A stretch of 64,000 bases of DNA from Alkaliphilus sp. B6464. GTDB taxonomy: Bacteria; Bacillota; Clostridia; Peptostreptococcales; Natronincolaceae. The notes beneath the pieces are model-generated. The model searched no databases. It was given only the letters and a program-made list of their open reading frames with translations, and was not told the DNA's origin. Where the stretch lies: the NCBI RefSeq assembly GCF_018141165.1, contig NZ_CP058557.1, forward strand, positions 248,001 to 312,000, given 5' to 3'. The translations under genes and the position numbers were made by a program. Below are positions 45,036-54,605 of this stretch, in pieces (the stretch's first letter is position 1; the number at the start of each line of letters is the position of its first letter).

Positions 45036-45152
45036 CCTTTTACTTTTCATTACTAATCATTATTTATGATGATTCAGAACCCCAGTTAATTCAAGGGTTT
45101 CAAAGGAAACACAAATATTTTTTATTACTTATCGTTACTCATTATTATATTG

Positions 45153-45209
45153 AAAAACTTCTGCGTGGTGGACATATCGTGGACACTGACCACCAAAGCA
45201 GAAGTTTTT
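45153..45209 (-). terminator. Long terminator hairpin at the element's left end
   Basis: AAAAACTTCTGC (45153-45164) and GCAGAAGTTTTT (45198-45209) pair perfectly, with a further GGTGG/CCACC pair inside. It ends the late operon and can act both ways. The inner GGTGGACA...GTGGACA arrangement recurs at 59694-59721. Confidence 0.85.
45167..45195 (+). repeat. Terminal GGTGGACA motif, left copy
   Basis: GGTGGACA TATC GTGGACA, then ACCACCA. A near-identical arrangement lies at the other end of the element (59694-59721) in the same orientation. The two are candidate integrase arm-binding sites. Confidence 0.55.
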
Positions 45210-45648
45210 ATTTATTTTCATCATTATCTTTTCCAATGTATTCATCCAATAGTTTAGGTGAAATATGGTAAGACCACCTTTTTACAAATACAGCAGTTCC
45301 AAAAGGAAGTCTTTGATTTTGAAGTCCAACCCTTATATACTGTTGTGATTTTCCAAGTCTTCTTGCTGCTTCTGCTACTGATATATTATGAATTCCTGAT
45401 CCAATATTTTTTTCAGGAGATCCTGAATCTAAATATTCAATTGTACAATCAAGGACTTCTGCAATCTTCTGCTTCACATTATCCTTTGGGATATTCTTTC
45501 CTGAAAGGTACTGACTAATTGATGATTTGCCTTTACCAATTTGTTTTGCCAATTCAGCCTGTGACATATTTCTTTCATCCATTAACTTTTTCAAGTTCTT
45601 TGCAAAACTCACCCTTCCACTCCTTTCAGATCTATTCCCATTACTCAT
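45208..45648 (-). CDS. XRE-family DNA-binding protein of the element
   Basis: The 146-residue protein has an XRE helix-turn-helix (LMDERNMSQAELAKQIGKGK, then SSISQYLSGKNIP) and a C-terminal part (VAEAARRLGKSQQYIRVGLQ) that looks like an excisionase/MerR-type helix-turn-helix. It is the last gene before the left end. It may regulate the late genes or excision. It is preceded by a GGAGTGG-type site. Confidence 0.8.
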   Translation of the reverse strand: MSNGNRSERSGRVSFAKNLKKLMDERNMSQAELAKQIGKGKSSISQYLSGKNIPKDNVKQKIAEVLDCTIEYLDSGSPEKNIGSGIHNISVAEAARRLGKSQQYIRVGLQNQRLPFGTAVFVKRWSYHISPKLLDEYIGKDNDENK

Positions 45649-45703
45649 ATAATCTTCATATAAAGGTTTAAATTATGATTTGGTGTATTTGTTCATTGAA
45701 GAA

Positions 45704-45964
45704 CTAAAAGGGCATACAAGCCGAATTTGAAGTGGTGTTTTCATACCTGGTTATTTTCCCATCTTTATCAGGTTTAGGATTAACCATTTTGAAAAATTCA
45801 TCAAATTCCTTCTTTGCCCAATCAGGGGAATTGCTTTTTATATGCCATTGTTCATCATCCCCAATGAATGAATATCCTTCTTTAATGAATCTTGGTTCTT
45901 CCATGCCATCAAATCCCCTTCCTAAACTCATATAACCTTCATATAAGCATCTTTTATTGTTCAT
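45704..45964 (-). CDS. Small hypothetical protein of the element
   Basis: The 86-residue acidic protein has no recognised domain. It lies between the XRE gene and the surface protein gene on the same strand. The upstream gap to 46201 carries no other gene; near-repeats of a TTCATATAAGCATC-like motif occur around 45655 and 45950. Confidence 0.45.
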   Translation of the reverse strand: MNNKRCLYEGYMSLGRGFDGMEEPRFIKEGYSFIGDDEQWHIKSNSPDWAKKEFDEFFKMVNPKPDKDGKITRYENTTSNSACMPF

Positions 45965-46201
45965 TGAAGTATTTACCCTTTACACAAGGAAGTTCTTCAA
46001 AAGTCTTATTCTGCTTGATGTAATTGGTTCATTTTGTTCAAACAAGTTCAATTTTATAATAACACCAATAAATACCATTGTAAATCAAATTATCTGAAAA
46101 CTTTAAAGTCATATATTGCCCATATAACCGTTTCAATAAAGGTCTTGATGTAATATATCCCTTGAAAAAGCACCTTGCAAGATGCAAAGTGCCTGATCAA
46201 C

Positions 46202-48025
46202 CTATTTTGCTATGGGTCTTCTAAAAACACAAATGAAGATCCCAAACAGAAGACAGATCTTCACCAGTTCAGTCCAGGTGATGTTGGATGCTGATGATGA
46301 TGGATCAGCTTCAACATTGGATGATAAAACTTCCACTGCCTGTGGTTCAGCTTCATCTGCTTTCTTTTCATTTGTGTCAACATTCACATTGACATTGATG
46401 GTGATATTCTTTCCATCTTCCTGAACGTTAGCATTTGTTAGCATTCTGCCATAGTCAACTGTAATAGTTTGATGCTGACTTGCTGATGCTTGACCACCTT
46501 TTTCACTTCCACCATCATTGGAAGGGGGAAGGTATGTATTTTCTGTTGTGGTATGGGTTGAGTGGTCATAAGAATTGTTGTTCACTGTGGAACTGTCATC
46601 CCTTGAATCTGAATTATGAGTGGTTGAATTATTGGTTGTGTTGTTGGTGGTATTTGATGTATTATTGCTATTGGTTGTATAATTTGTTGTTGAAGTGGGT
46701 GGATCTGATTCATGGTCAGGGTCTGCATCCACTTCTTCATCTTTTGGTTCTTCCTGGTCAACTGGATTTTTGGGTTCTTCTTCATCAGTTGGTTCTTCAA
46801 CTGGATCTTCTTCATCAGGGGTTTCAGGATCAGGATCTGTTGGGTCAGTGGGTTCTTCTTCAACTGGTGGAATATATTCTTCGACCAAATAGGTCACACC
46901 ATTGGTCAATCCAATAATTTCTGAACCTGTCAATGCTTCTGCTTCCAATTCTGTTGCTGTAAATGATCCATCTGATTTGGAATAGCTTACAACATCATCT
47001 GATGTGATCTTGTAATACTTTCCTGATTCAAGTCCAATGATCTTTCCATCTGATGCAGTTCCCAGGGATGAAGGGGAAAGGGTCACTTCTGTTGGTGGAA
47101 TTTCATAATCTAATTTGAAAAGGGAATTTTGTGCAGTTGGATCTATATATTCACCACTTAAATCAGTTCTTCCATCATAGTCATTGATCCAAGCTTTGGG
47201 AATGATTCCATCATCTTTGAACAGTTCAACCAGGACTTCAATTGAATCTGCAAGGTTCAAATTTCCATAGGCAACATTTGCAAGATCAGCACCATTGGGT
47301 GCAGTATTATCAAAGATCTTTGTTCCTGTGATCTTCATTCTACCCATGTTGAAAATACCACCACCATGTTTTCCTGCTGAATTTTCTGTGATCACACTAT
47401 TTGTGATGTTCGTGGTTGCTTCATAGTATGAATTCATGACAGCACCACCACTGTTTGAAGCATGTCCATTCCTGAATGTGCTGCCATCAATGTTGACAGT
47501 GGATGCATTATTCACGAATATATGACCACCTTCAAGAGCAGTGTTATTATCAAAGGTGCAGTTGTTGAAATCAACAGTGTTATTCATAACATGAATTGCA
47601 CCACCACCTGATGATTCACTTAAACTGTTTTGAAACGTGACATCCTGGAATGTTACTTTCCCACTTGTAGTGGCATATGCATTGTAAGTAGCTATTCCAC
47701 CACCATCAAAAGTCAAATTCTGAAAGGTAGTTTCTGAACTAACATTGAAACGAGAAGATGAATTCATTCTTTTAATTATAATATGCTTATCAGCATAACC
47801 AACATTTGTCTTTTCACCTACAATACTGATAATTCCATTGATACCAATGACATCACCATCCTTTGCCTGGATCATAGCTGAATACAACTGTGAGAAGTTG
47901 GAAGCAATTGCAACTGGTTCTGTTGAAGTAGCCATTGCTTGCATCATCTGACTGGTAATCATTACCCCAATCAATAAAACTACCAGTAAGGTCATCTTCA
48001 AGCTTCTTTTCTTTATTCTGTTCAT
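46202..48025 (-). CDS. Secreted beta-helix surface protein with C-terminal anchor
   Basis: The 607-residue protein starts at the ATG at 48025 behind GGGGG. Residues 1-32 are a signal peptide ending MMQAMA. Residues 40-270 are right-handed beta-helix repeats (SSGGGAIHVMNNTVDFNNCT, then similar GG-rich rungs), as in polymorphic outer proteins. Residues 380-440 are a Pro/Glu/Asp stalk, 440-520 an Asn/Ser/Thr stalk. A final hydrophobic helix (LVKICLLFGIFICVF) with a basic end (RRPIAK) should anchor it in the membrane; there is no LPXTG. It follows the tail genes but has its own upstream terminator, so it may be a lysogenic conversion gene. Confidence 0.75.
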   Translation of the reverse strand: MNRIKKRSLKMTLLVVLLIGVMITSQMMQAMATSTEPVAIASNFSQLYSAMIQAKDGDVIGINGIISIVGEKTNVGYADKHIIIKRMNSSSRFNVSSETTFQNLTFDGGGIATYNAYATTSGKVTFQDVTFQNSLSESSGGGAIHVMNNTVDFNNCTFDNNTALEGGHIFVNNASTVNIDGSTFRNGHASNSGGAVMNSYYEATTNITNSVITENSAGKHGGGIFNMGRMKITGTKIFDNTAPNGADLANVAYGNLNLADSIEVLVELFKDDGIIPKAWINDYDGRTDLSGEYIDPTAQNSLFKLDYEIPPTEVTLSPSSLGTASDGKIIGLESGKYYKITSDDVVSYSKSDGSFTATELEAEALTGSEIIGLTNGVTYLVEEYIPPVEEEPTDPTDPDPETPDEEDPVEEPTDEEEPKNPVDQEEPKDEEVDADPDHESDPPTSTTNYTTNSNNTSNTTNNTTNNSTTHNSDSRDDSSTVNNNSYDHSTHTTTENTYLPPSNDGGSEKGGQASASQHQTITVDYGRMLTNANVQEDGKNITINVNVNVDTNEKKADEAEPQAVEVLSSNVEADPSSSASNITWTELVKICLLFGIFICVFRRPIAK

Positions 48026-48122
48026 ATAATGAACCCCCTTAAATATAAAATTTTGCAGATATGCTGCAATACTTATATTATAAGGGGTTATGTCGAATAT
48101 TGTTATCTTCATTAAATGGGAA

Positions 48123-48157
48123 AAGACCCCTGAACTGTTTTATAGTCCAGGGGTCTT
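48123..48157 (-). terminator. Terminator between tail genes and surface protein gene
   Basis: AAGACCCCTGAACT and AGTCCAGGGGTCTT form a 14-base stem with a single wobble pair. On the minus strand TTTT follows. It separates the DUF2577 gene from the surface protein gene. Confidence 0.85.
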
Positions 48158-48165
48158 CAATATGT

Positions 48166-48555
48166 TTATAGTTTATCTATTACAATGTACTTTTGACCAC
48201 CTTGCATCTGAATCATGATCACTTCATCACCAACAACCAAGCCATTGTGAATAGTGAATTCTTTTTTTCCTTTGTATTCATGATTATGTGATGAAAAAGA
48301 AGCTTCTCCACTTCCACCACTTTTGTTTTCAGTGATATGATCAACAGTCATGAAAACTTTATGATCTGTCACATTCCTGGTCAAAACCAGTTGTGCAGAA
48401 GTTAAAGTCATCTTTTGTTCAACATTTATTTTAAGGGGTGAACTGCTGATGACCTTACCATAAACAATTGCAGTTGGTTTGGATGCATTCACTGCATCAA
48501 CTGCTGACTTCTTAATTAAAACTAATAGATCATTAAAATCATGCAACAAATTCAC
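48166..48555 (-). CDS. DUF2577-family phage tail protein
   Basis: The 129-residue protein matches the PBSX-type DUF2577 pattern: an N-terminal helix (AVDAVNASKPTAIVYGKVIS), PLKINVEQKMTLTSAQLVLT, and the ending VVGDEVIMIQMQGGQKYIVI. In PBSX-like tails it is encoded right after XkdQ and is thought to belong to the baseplate. It overlaps the XkdQ-like gene by 17 bases, so it is translated with it. Confidence 0.85.
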   Translation of the reverse strand: MNLLHDFNDLLVLIKKSAVDAVNASKPTAIVYGKVISSSPLKINVEQKMTLTSAQLVLTRNVTDHKVFMTVDHITENKSGGSGEASFSSHNHEYKGKKEFTIHNGLVVGDEVIMIQMQGGQKYIVIDKL

Positions 48556-49498
48556 CCCCTCTTAAAGTTAGATCCATGAAGTGTTCTTCATGGTTGAAGT
48601 TATGCTTGCATTTTTCCACAAGCATCAGATTGTTCAACTTAATGTCACCCAAGTTTAATTGAACAACTACCATTGAACCTGCTCTGACCCTGGTATCACC
48701 AAGGGCATTCTTGATGGTCAAGTTCCTTGTTTTCTTGTTATAAAGGGATAGAAGGGCATCTGCTTTTGCTTTTCCGTTTTCACCTTTTTCAAGTGTGTCA
48801 AAGTATTGTAAGATACCCCAATTGTTCATATTGCTTGAATCTTGTGCAATATAAACATCCCTTTTTCCTGATTCTTCATTGTCATATACTAATTTGATTT
48901 TATTGTATGTGTCAGAATCAATGGAAGAAGTGTAACTGTAATTTTCACCAGTTTCTTCATCAATCAATAAATTCACATGCATGGATTGAATGCTTTTCAA
49001 AGCAAGCTTTCCAAAGTCATCATATAAGACAAACATTTCTTTCTTGTTCTGCAAGGTCAGATCCAATGCATTTTGGATCATGTCGATTAAAGCAACATTG
49101 TCTTCAACCCTGGATGCTATTTTATAACCAGTATCTTGAATTGTTCCTGACTGCATCTGAAAATCTGATGTAATCATCTGAATGAATTCACCTGCTGTCT
49201 TATTTGTATAAACATAGGTGTCTTTATTCTTCAAATATCTTAACTGATCATAAGCTGTGACAGTGATGATCCCATCTTTATCACGTTTCTTTATAAATAC
49301 AAAACCATAAAAAACATTCTTTCCATCAACCTTCAATCTGACAGAATTTCCTTCTGTAAATTTCAGAATATCATCCTTGACAACATTGAAGGTCAATTGA
49401 CCTGGTGATCCTTTTCTTTCAGTTGACCAGGCAATTCCTTCTTCAACACTTGGAATATATACTTTGTTTCCGTTTTGAATTAAAAGTTCAGCATACAT
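48539..49498 (-). CDS. XkdQ-like phage baseplate hub protein
   Basis: The 319-residue protein has the XkdQ/YqbQ layout: IAWSTERKGSPGQLTFNVVK near the start, VKFYGF-type loop (NVFYGFVFIKKRDKDGIITV), TAYDQLRYLKNKDTYVYTNK and a C-terminal OB-type part (GDTRVRAGSMVVVQLNLGDI). XkdQ forms the hub below the tail tube. It lies between the tape-measure and DUF2577 genes, the normal order, although the LysM protein XkdP that usually comes in between is absent. Confidence 0.85.
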   Translation of the reverse strand: MYAELLIQNGNKVYIPSVEEGIAWSTERKGSPGQLTFNVVKDDILKFTEGNSVRLKVDGKNVFYGFVFIKKRDKDGIITVTAYDQLRYLKNKDTYVYTNKTAGEFIQMITSDFQMQSGTIQDTGYKIASRVEDNVALIDMIQNALDLTLQNKKEMFVLYDDFGKLALKSIQSMHVNLLIDEETGENYSYTSSIDSDTYNKIKLVYDNEESGKRDVYIAQDSSNMNNWGILQYFDTLEKGENGKAKADALLSLYNKKTRNLTIKNALGDTRVRAGSMVVVQLNLGDIKLNNLMLVEKCKHNFNHEEHFMDLTLRGGEFVA

Positions 49499-51639
49499 TA
49501 TTCATGCACCCCTTCTGCTGCTTTTTCCATAGCTTCATTTACACCTTCACCAAGGTAATTAACTACACCATCAAGATCCATTTCATTGTTTACAATGTTT
49601 TGCATCCCACTCATATCCACCTTAATTTCAGCAGTGGTGAACCTGTTGACTGTTTCCATTTCTGCCAGGTCACGCATATATTTTAAGTCTTCTTGTGAAA
49701 TATCCACTGAATCCTTGATTGCACCAGTGTTGTCAGCAGTGGAAGCAATGTTTCCTGGAATAGAAGATGTATCATAACCATTTGCATAATCACTTGGATC
49801 AGGAACATTGCTTTCAAATATACTTCCAATGTCAAAGTTTGAAACTGCTTCATCAATACCTTCACCCAATGAATACCCTGCATCCCATGCACCACTGTAT
49901 TCAATTCTTGAATCAATGGTTGGGGCATTTCTGTCAAGGGTTATTGCATTATCATTCTTACCCCAAGCAAGAACACTATCCTGCAAGGAAGAAAGTCCTG
50001 ATGTCCAATCTGTACCAAATATAGCATCAATAATCTTGGTAACTATTTTTCCAAGTGATAAAAACCATGAAATAATATTTCCTATTAAGTTTGCAACTGC
50101 ATCACCGAAACTATTAAATCCACCATTTGCAACATTTAAAATCCATTCTATTATACTAATAAAAGGTTCAACAAAACGTGTCCAAAGGAACTGAATAGTT
50201 GCATTTATTAAACCAACAATTGTATTCCAAATGAAAGCACCTAAAACAGCAAATGCACCCATTATAATTCCTGTTGCACTGACTGATGTTCCTGCAAATT
50301 TATTGAATGCAGCCACTGCCATGTAAATAATAGCAATGATTGCAATAATACCAATGATGATCCAGGTGATAGGTGAAGCCAACATTGCACTGTTTAATGC
50401 CCATTGTGCCACTGTCAAACCGTTTGTTGCTGCTGCATCTGCTATGGTTGCCCCTGTCTTCACTGCAATAGCAATTGCATGTGCAGTCTGAATTCCAGTG
50501 CTGATCAGTTGGACTGCATTTGTAACAACCAAATAACCTGTATATAAACCAAGTGCTGCAATCACTCCATAGATCAAAGGTGCAATGATTGACCAATTGT
50601 CAGCTAGGAATGTCCCTGCTTGGGTTATCATATCCAATGCCCCAACTGCAACACCTGATGCAAATACAACTGCATCTGTCAAGCCTGTGACCATAGTGTC
50701 GAACCTTTCACTGTTTGCAATATCATTAAGCTTTTCCAGGACTGGATTAAATGCCATCAATGCTTTATTCTTCATACTGGTTGCAACTTGTCCAAATGTC
50801 ATAGGCATACTTTCAAAAGCTTCATTTGTTGCTTCTGTTGCTGCTAACATAGCATTCTTTACTATTTCAGCAGTAATCATTCCATCTGCTGCCATATCTC
50901 TGATTTCCCCTATTGGCACATCAAGATAATCAGCAATATTTTGAACAATATTTGGTGCATTACTCATGACAGCATTAAGATCTTGCCCCCTTAAAACACC
51001 AGTTGAAAGTGCTTGGGTCAAGTTGTAAATAGTAGATTCAACACCCTGTGCTGATGTACCTGCAATTACCATTGATTTATTTAGCTGTTCAGCAAAACTT
51101 ATTAACTCATCATTACCTGAAAAAGCATCCTTTGCATTCATTCCAAGTTTTGAAATCATATCAGCAGTACCCATAAATGCTGCCCTTGAATTTTGTGCTG
51201 ATGCAAAGATCTTATTTTGAAGTTCTTCAACTGATCCACCATCATCAACAATTAGTGAAAGCCTGGATTCTGTCAAAGTTGCAGTGTCAGATAAGTTCAA
51301 CAACTTTTGAACCCCTTGAAGTGAAGCATATGTTGCAGCTACACCAAGAAGTTTTCTTTCAAGTCCACTTGCTGATCTTGTTCCCTGGTTAAGTGAATCA
51401 TTCATTTCTTGCTGTTGCTGATCAGCTTCATTGATATTCTGAACCATTTCATTCAATTCAATATTTGCTGCATTTATATGTTCCCTAACCCCATCAAAAT
51501 TTGATGAATCAAAGGAACTGTTTGCAGCTGCATCCATTGATTCAAATGCACTAACTGTCATATTCAATGCACTGTTAATATGAAGCAATGATGATGATAT
51601 ATTGTCTACTAATTCAATTTGTGTTCTTATACTTGCCAT
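49498..51639 (-). CDS. Phage tape-measure protein
   Basis: The 713-residue protein has an N-terminal tape-measure domain (about 75-300, with TADMISKLGMNAKDAFSGND, VMSNAPNIVQNIADYL and MTFGQVATSMKNKALMAFNP) and a hydrophobic middle (about 320-480: AALGLYTGYLVVTNAVQLIS, then SPITWIIIGIIAIIAIIYMA). Tape measures set tail length and line the tube. The length would set a rather short tail. Its end overlaps the XkdQ-like start by one base. Confidence 0.92.
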   Translation of the reverse strand: MASIRTQIELVDNISSSLLHINSALNMTVSAFESMDAAANSSFDSSNFDGVREHINAANIELNEMVQNINEADQQQQEMNDSLNQGTRSASGLERKLLGVAATYASLQGVQKLLNLSDTATLTESRLSLIVDDGGSVEELQNKIFASAQNSRAAFMGTADMISKLGMNAKDAFSGNDELISFAEQLNKSMVIAGTSAQGVESTIYNLTQALSTGVLRGQDLNAVMSNAPNIVQNIADYLDVPIGEIRDMAADGMITAEIVKNAMLAATEATNEAFESMPMTFGQVATSMKNKALMAFNPVLEKLNDIANSERFDTMVTGLTDAVVFASGVAVGALDMITQAGTFLADNWSIIAPLIYGVIAALGLYTGYLVVTNAVQLISTGIQTAHAIAIAVKTGATIADAAATNGLTVAQWALNSAMLASPITWIIIGIIAIIAIIYMAVAAFNKFAGTSVSATGIIMGAFAVLGAFIWNTIVGLINATIQFLWTRFVEPFISIIEWILNVANGGFNSFGDAVANLIGNIISWFLSLGKIVTKIIDAIFGTDWTSGLSSLQDSVLAWGKNDNAITLDRNAPTIDSRIEYSGAWDAGYSLGEGIDEAVSNFDIGSIFESNVPDPSDYANGYDTSSIPGNIASTADNTGAIKDSVDISQEDLKYMRDLAEMETVNRFTTAEIKVDMSGMQNIVNNEMDLDGVVNYLGEGVNEAMEKAAEGVHE

Positions 51640-51640
51640 A

Positions 51641-52120
51641 TTATTTTTTCACCCCTTTATTTTTAAATATTTTCTTGATTTTATCTATACCATTAGTTTT
51701 TTTATTAACCTTGATATATTCAGCATGGATGACCCTTCTATTTTTTTCTATATTCGATATATCATTGAACTGCTTTTGAACTGCATCCAATTGTGCTGAC
51801 TGGATAAACTTTTCAAATGCCTGATCAGTCAAATTATCAGCTTTAGGAATGAAAATTCTAAGAAAGAAGTGAAAACCTTGAACTGTTCCAAGCTGTTCTT
51901 CTTTGAATCTCATGATTATTTTTAAATATTTGATAATGTCTTTATAGAACGGTTTATTCTTATTTATGACGATCTTTCCATCATGAGTAAAACACATATA
52001 ATTTGATGGTTTTGGATTGTTGAAGGATAGATCTTTGACCCAACCCTGATTGATATATTCAAAATCAACTGCCCATAAATTTTGATTAATTACACTTATG
52101 TTTGGATTCATTTTCTTCAC
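51641..52120 (-). CDS. Hypothetical element protein upstream of the tape measure
   Basis: The 159-residue protein is basic and mostly alpha/beta. No family is recognised. It sits where PBSX-like phages encode tail assembly chaperones, but it shows no frameshift signal and does not resemble them. Its C terminus is Lys-rich (KKTNGIDKIKKIFKNKGVKK). Confidence 0.5.
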   Translation of the reverse strand: MKKMNPNISVINQNLWAVDFEYINQGWVKDLSFNNPKPSNYMCFTHDGKIVINKNKPFYKDIIKYLKIIMRFKEEQLGTVQGFHFFLRIFIPKADNLTDQAFEKFIQSAQLDAVQKQFNDISNIEKNRRVIHAEYIKVNKKTNGIDKIKKIFKNKGVKK

Positions 52121-52128
52121 CTTCCTTT

Positions 52129-52677
52129 CTATCCAAATAATAGTTGTTCAAGGTATTCCTCACTGAATAACCTTATTTGAAGCAAATTAACTAATCTATT
52201 TTTATTTCTATCAACCGTTCTTATATCACAATAGAGTTCTTCTGCAATATATTCCCTGGACTTACTCTCAAAATATTTCATTGGGATAATTTCAAAGTAT
52301 GGATCATCTTTAATGGGATTAAGTGCAGCATCTATTTTGAAAATATAACCTTCAATTTGAACAATGGATGCCTTTATCTTGTCAATAGCATTCAGGGATC
52401 TTTCATAATCATTGGAATTATCATAACTATTGTTTGAACGCCATTGAACAAAGCTTTTACTTCTCATGGATATACCTTCTTTTTCAATCATTTCAATTTC
52501 TTCTAACTTATTTTTTAACACATTCTGAAACTTTGGGTAATTATAAAGCAGGGTTTCAGTCTTTTGAAATGGTGTCTGTTTACCTGATTTCAACATATTT
52601 TTCTTTTTTAATTCTTTCACCAGTGCTTCAAAAGTTTTTTCATGAATCAATGCTTGAAGATTTTCATCTATATTCAT
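52129..52677 (-). CDS. Sigma-like (ArpU/DUF1492-type) phage regulator
   Basis: The 182-residue protein ends with a helix-turn-helix of the kind found in late-gene regulators of Firmicute phages (SREYIAEELYCDIRTVDRNK, then NRLVNLLQIRLF). The N-terminal part is helical. In phages such proteins control late operons, often the packaging genes. Here it lies in the middle of the late block. Confidence 0.6.
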   Translation of the reverse strand: MNIDENLQALIHEKTFEALVKELKKKNMLKSGKQTPFQKTETLLYNYPKFQNVLKNKLEEIEMIEKEGISMRSKSFVQWRSNNSYDNSNDYERSLNAIDKIKASIVQIEGYIFKIDAALNPIKDDPYFEIIPMKYFESKSREYIAEELYCDIRTVDRNKNRLVNLLQIRLFSEEYLEQLLFG

Positions 52678-52743
52678 TTATTAAATCCACCTTTCTATTG
52701 AATAAGGGAACAAGGTGTCAAATCCCTGTTCCCCTTGTTATTG

Positions 52744-53484
52744 TTATTCTTCAACAATAGGATCTGTCTGATTCGTTACCTGATTAATTCCAGGGATTAC
52801 ATTTGCATATTCTTCAATGATTTCTGCAAAGCTGATGATGCTGTCTTCACCTGCCATCTGTTCATATGAATCAATTGGAACACTGTAAGCTTGACCATTT
52901 ACAATATAGGTTTCTCCATCTTCCCTTGGATAAACAAACAGCATATTTGCAATTGCATCCATTTCATTGAAACTGTTCAATATCATTTCAACTTTGTTCA
53001 ACTTTCCAAAAGTCAATGGGAAGGTAGTATTTCCATTAGGATCTATTAAATCAACTTTCTTACCAATCACACTCTTGAACAATTTCATTTGGTCAAGGTC
53101 ATCAATGAAATTTTTCAGGATCATATATGCTGTTTCATCAGTGATCTGTTCAGCTTCAATCATCAAGAATTGAAGTGCATTGTTCACTTGGGTTGCATAA
53201 TCAGAAGGTCTTGTTGCTTTGGTAGATAGTTCAGGAAGCACCTTCTTCTTTGCTTCATCCAGGATGACATTCAGCTTTTGATTGTACACCTTATTAAGCA
53301 ATTCAGAACTGGATCTTGCAGCAGCAACTTCATTCCTGATCTGCTCTTTGATGTAGTCCATCTTGTAGGCATTTACTTCTGCACCCCATTCTTCAACTAT
53401 TCTTTTGATTTCCTTTGCTAACTGTTCACTGTTGTCATGATAGGCATCAATGATTGCCTGTATTTTCTTTACTAAATCAAACAT
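52744..53484 (-). CDS. Hypothetical element protein of 246 residues
   Basis: The first 110 residues are strongly helical and coiled-coil-like (IQAIIDAYHDNSEQLAKEIK, then ARSSSELLNKVYNQKLNVIL). The second half is mixed and acidic. I recognise no family. Length and layout would suit a structural or scaffold-like role, but this is speculation. The next gene starts just upstream with one base between them. Confidence 0.5.
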   Translation of the reverse strand: MFDLVKKIQAIIDAYHDNSEQLAKEIKRIVEEWGAEVNAYKMDYIKEQIRNEVAAARSSSELLNKVYNQKLNVILDEAKKKVLPELSTKATRPSDYATQVNNALQFLMIEAEQITDETAYMILKNFIDDLDQMKLFKSVIGKKVDLIDPNGNTTFPLTFGKLNKVEMILNSFNEMDAIANMLFVYPREDGETYIVNGQAYSVPIDSYEQMAGEDSIISFAEIIEEYANVIPGINQVTNQTDPIVEE

Positions 53485-53485
53485 T

Positions 53486-53761
53486 TTAATTTACCCCTTT
53501 CATATTTTGATATGGATTTTCTAATTCTTCCAAGCCTACTTCTTTAAGTTTCATGTTCATTTTGATATAAACTGCATTGATCTTTGTTTCATACAATTTT
53601 CTTGCTTTTTCAATCTGCATGCCCTTTTCTTCCTTGGTGATCATCAGATGGTGACTTCCTTTCCTTTTGGTTCTTATGGTCTTGATCCTTTTGATCACCT
53701 GGTTCTTTTCCTGATTCAGTTGAAGAACCTTGTCCAATTGCTGTGTAATATAATCATTCAT
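53486..53761 (-). CDS. Small basic helical element protein
   Basis: The 91-residue protein is Lys-rich and helical (QEKNQVIKRIKTIRTKRKGS). No family is recognised. It is tightly packed between the 163- and 246-residue genes in the late block. Confidence 0.5.
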   Translation of the reverse strand: MNDYITQQLDKVLQLNQEKNQVIKRIKTIRTKRKGSHHLMITKEEKGMQIEKARKLYETKINAVYIKMNMKLKEVGLEELENPYQNMKGVN

Positions 53762-53771
53762 AGGTTTTCAC

Positions 53772-54263
53772 CTACTTAAAGTATTTTTGAACAAATTCTT
53801 TTAAATCACCAAGTGTGCAGTTTTCATTGAACCCTTCAAATTCTTCAATATCTGAAATCTGCATTCTTGCTTCTTCAATCTGTTCAAGTGCATCTGCCAA
53901 TAGTCTTAAACTATGTTCAAATCGTGGTAATACTTTTCCAATAAATTCAATCAGTTCTTGAACTTTGAAGTACAACTTGTTGGTTACTGGTATTAGTTTG
54001 CTAAGATCAAATCCAGTGGTCTTTGATTCTTTTAATTGCTTGAATATCTCTTGTAATAAATCAGTACATTCAACAATCAAGGTATTCTTGTTTTCAATCT
54101 TATTTAATTCATTAACAATACCTTTCATGTAAACATCAAGGAATTCTTTTAAATCTTTAGTATTAGCAGGGTCTAATTCTGTATTTGAGTAAAGTTTCAT
54201 AGTTTCACGAACTTCATCTGTCGATCTCTTTAAATTTTTAAGTTCTAAATCATAATTTTTCAT
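53772..54263 (-). CDS. Helical coiled-coil element protein
   Basis: The 163-residue acidic protein is predicted by eye to be almost fully helical with heptads (VNELNKIENKNTLIVECTDL, then LRLLADALEQIEEARMQISD). No family is recognised. It follows the terminase-like gene by 15 bases in the same operon. Confidence 0.5.
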   Translation of the reverse strand: MKNYDLELKNLKRSTDEVRETMKLYSNTELDPANTKDLKEFLDVYMKGIVNELNKIENKNTLIVECTDLLQEIFKQLKESKTTGFDLSKLIPVTNKLYFKVQELIEFIGKVLPRFEHSLRLLADALEQIEEARMQISDIEEFEGFNENCTLGDLKEFVQKYFK

Positions 54264-54278
54264 TATTCTTCATCCTTT

Positions 54279-54605
54279 CTATATGTTTGATTGTATTAGT
54301 CCATGATGATCCCATTCACCAGGATCACCAACTGTCATTGCAGCAATAGCAGTCCAAAGTATTCTTCTTTGTGATGGATGCAACTTTGACTTGAAGTCCT
54401 GGATCTGATCTTCAATATAGGTCTTGATTTCAGCCTTGTTGTATATTGCCTGTGCTAATAGATCAGCTTTAACAACATTATCATCAGGTATTGAATAACC
54501 TGCATATTTGGCAACTTCAACTGCAATTGTTCTTCCATCTCTTTCTTCACCGTTGAAGTATCTGAATACAAATTCATCAGCAAATTTCTTTTCTTGATCT
54601 GTCAA
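54279..54605 (-). CDS. Possible terminase small subunit
   Basis: The 108-residue protein starts with TTG behind AAGGTG. Its pattern KKFADEFVFRYFNG, then VAKYAGY, ADLLAQAIYNKAEIKTYIED resembles the helix-turn-helix and helical repeat of phage small terminases (KKFADEY...AAIKAGY...LLxxPEVKxYI). It lacks their C-terminal oligomerisation part. It is the first gene of the late block. No large terminase accompanies it, which is a feature of phage satellites that redirect helper packaging. An alternative is an unrelated DNA-binding protein. Confidence 0.45.
   Translation of the reverse strand: MTDQEKKFADEFVFRYFNGEERDGRTIAVEVAKYAGYSIPDDNVVKADLLAQAIYNKAEIKTYIEDQIQDFKSKLHPSQRRILWTAIAAMTVGDPGEWDHHGLIQSNI

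Noticed and set aside
46480-46924. Several open frames on the plus strand opposite the surface protein stalk
   Set aside because: They are shadows of low-complexity Pro/Glu and Asn/Thr codons of the minus-strand gene and have no ribosome binding sites.
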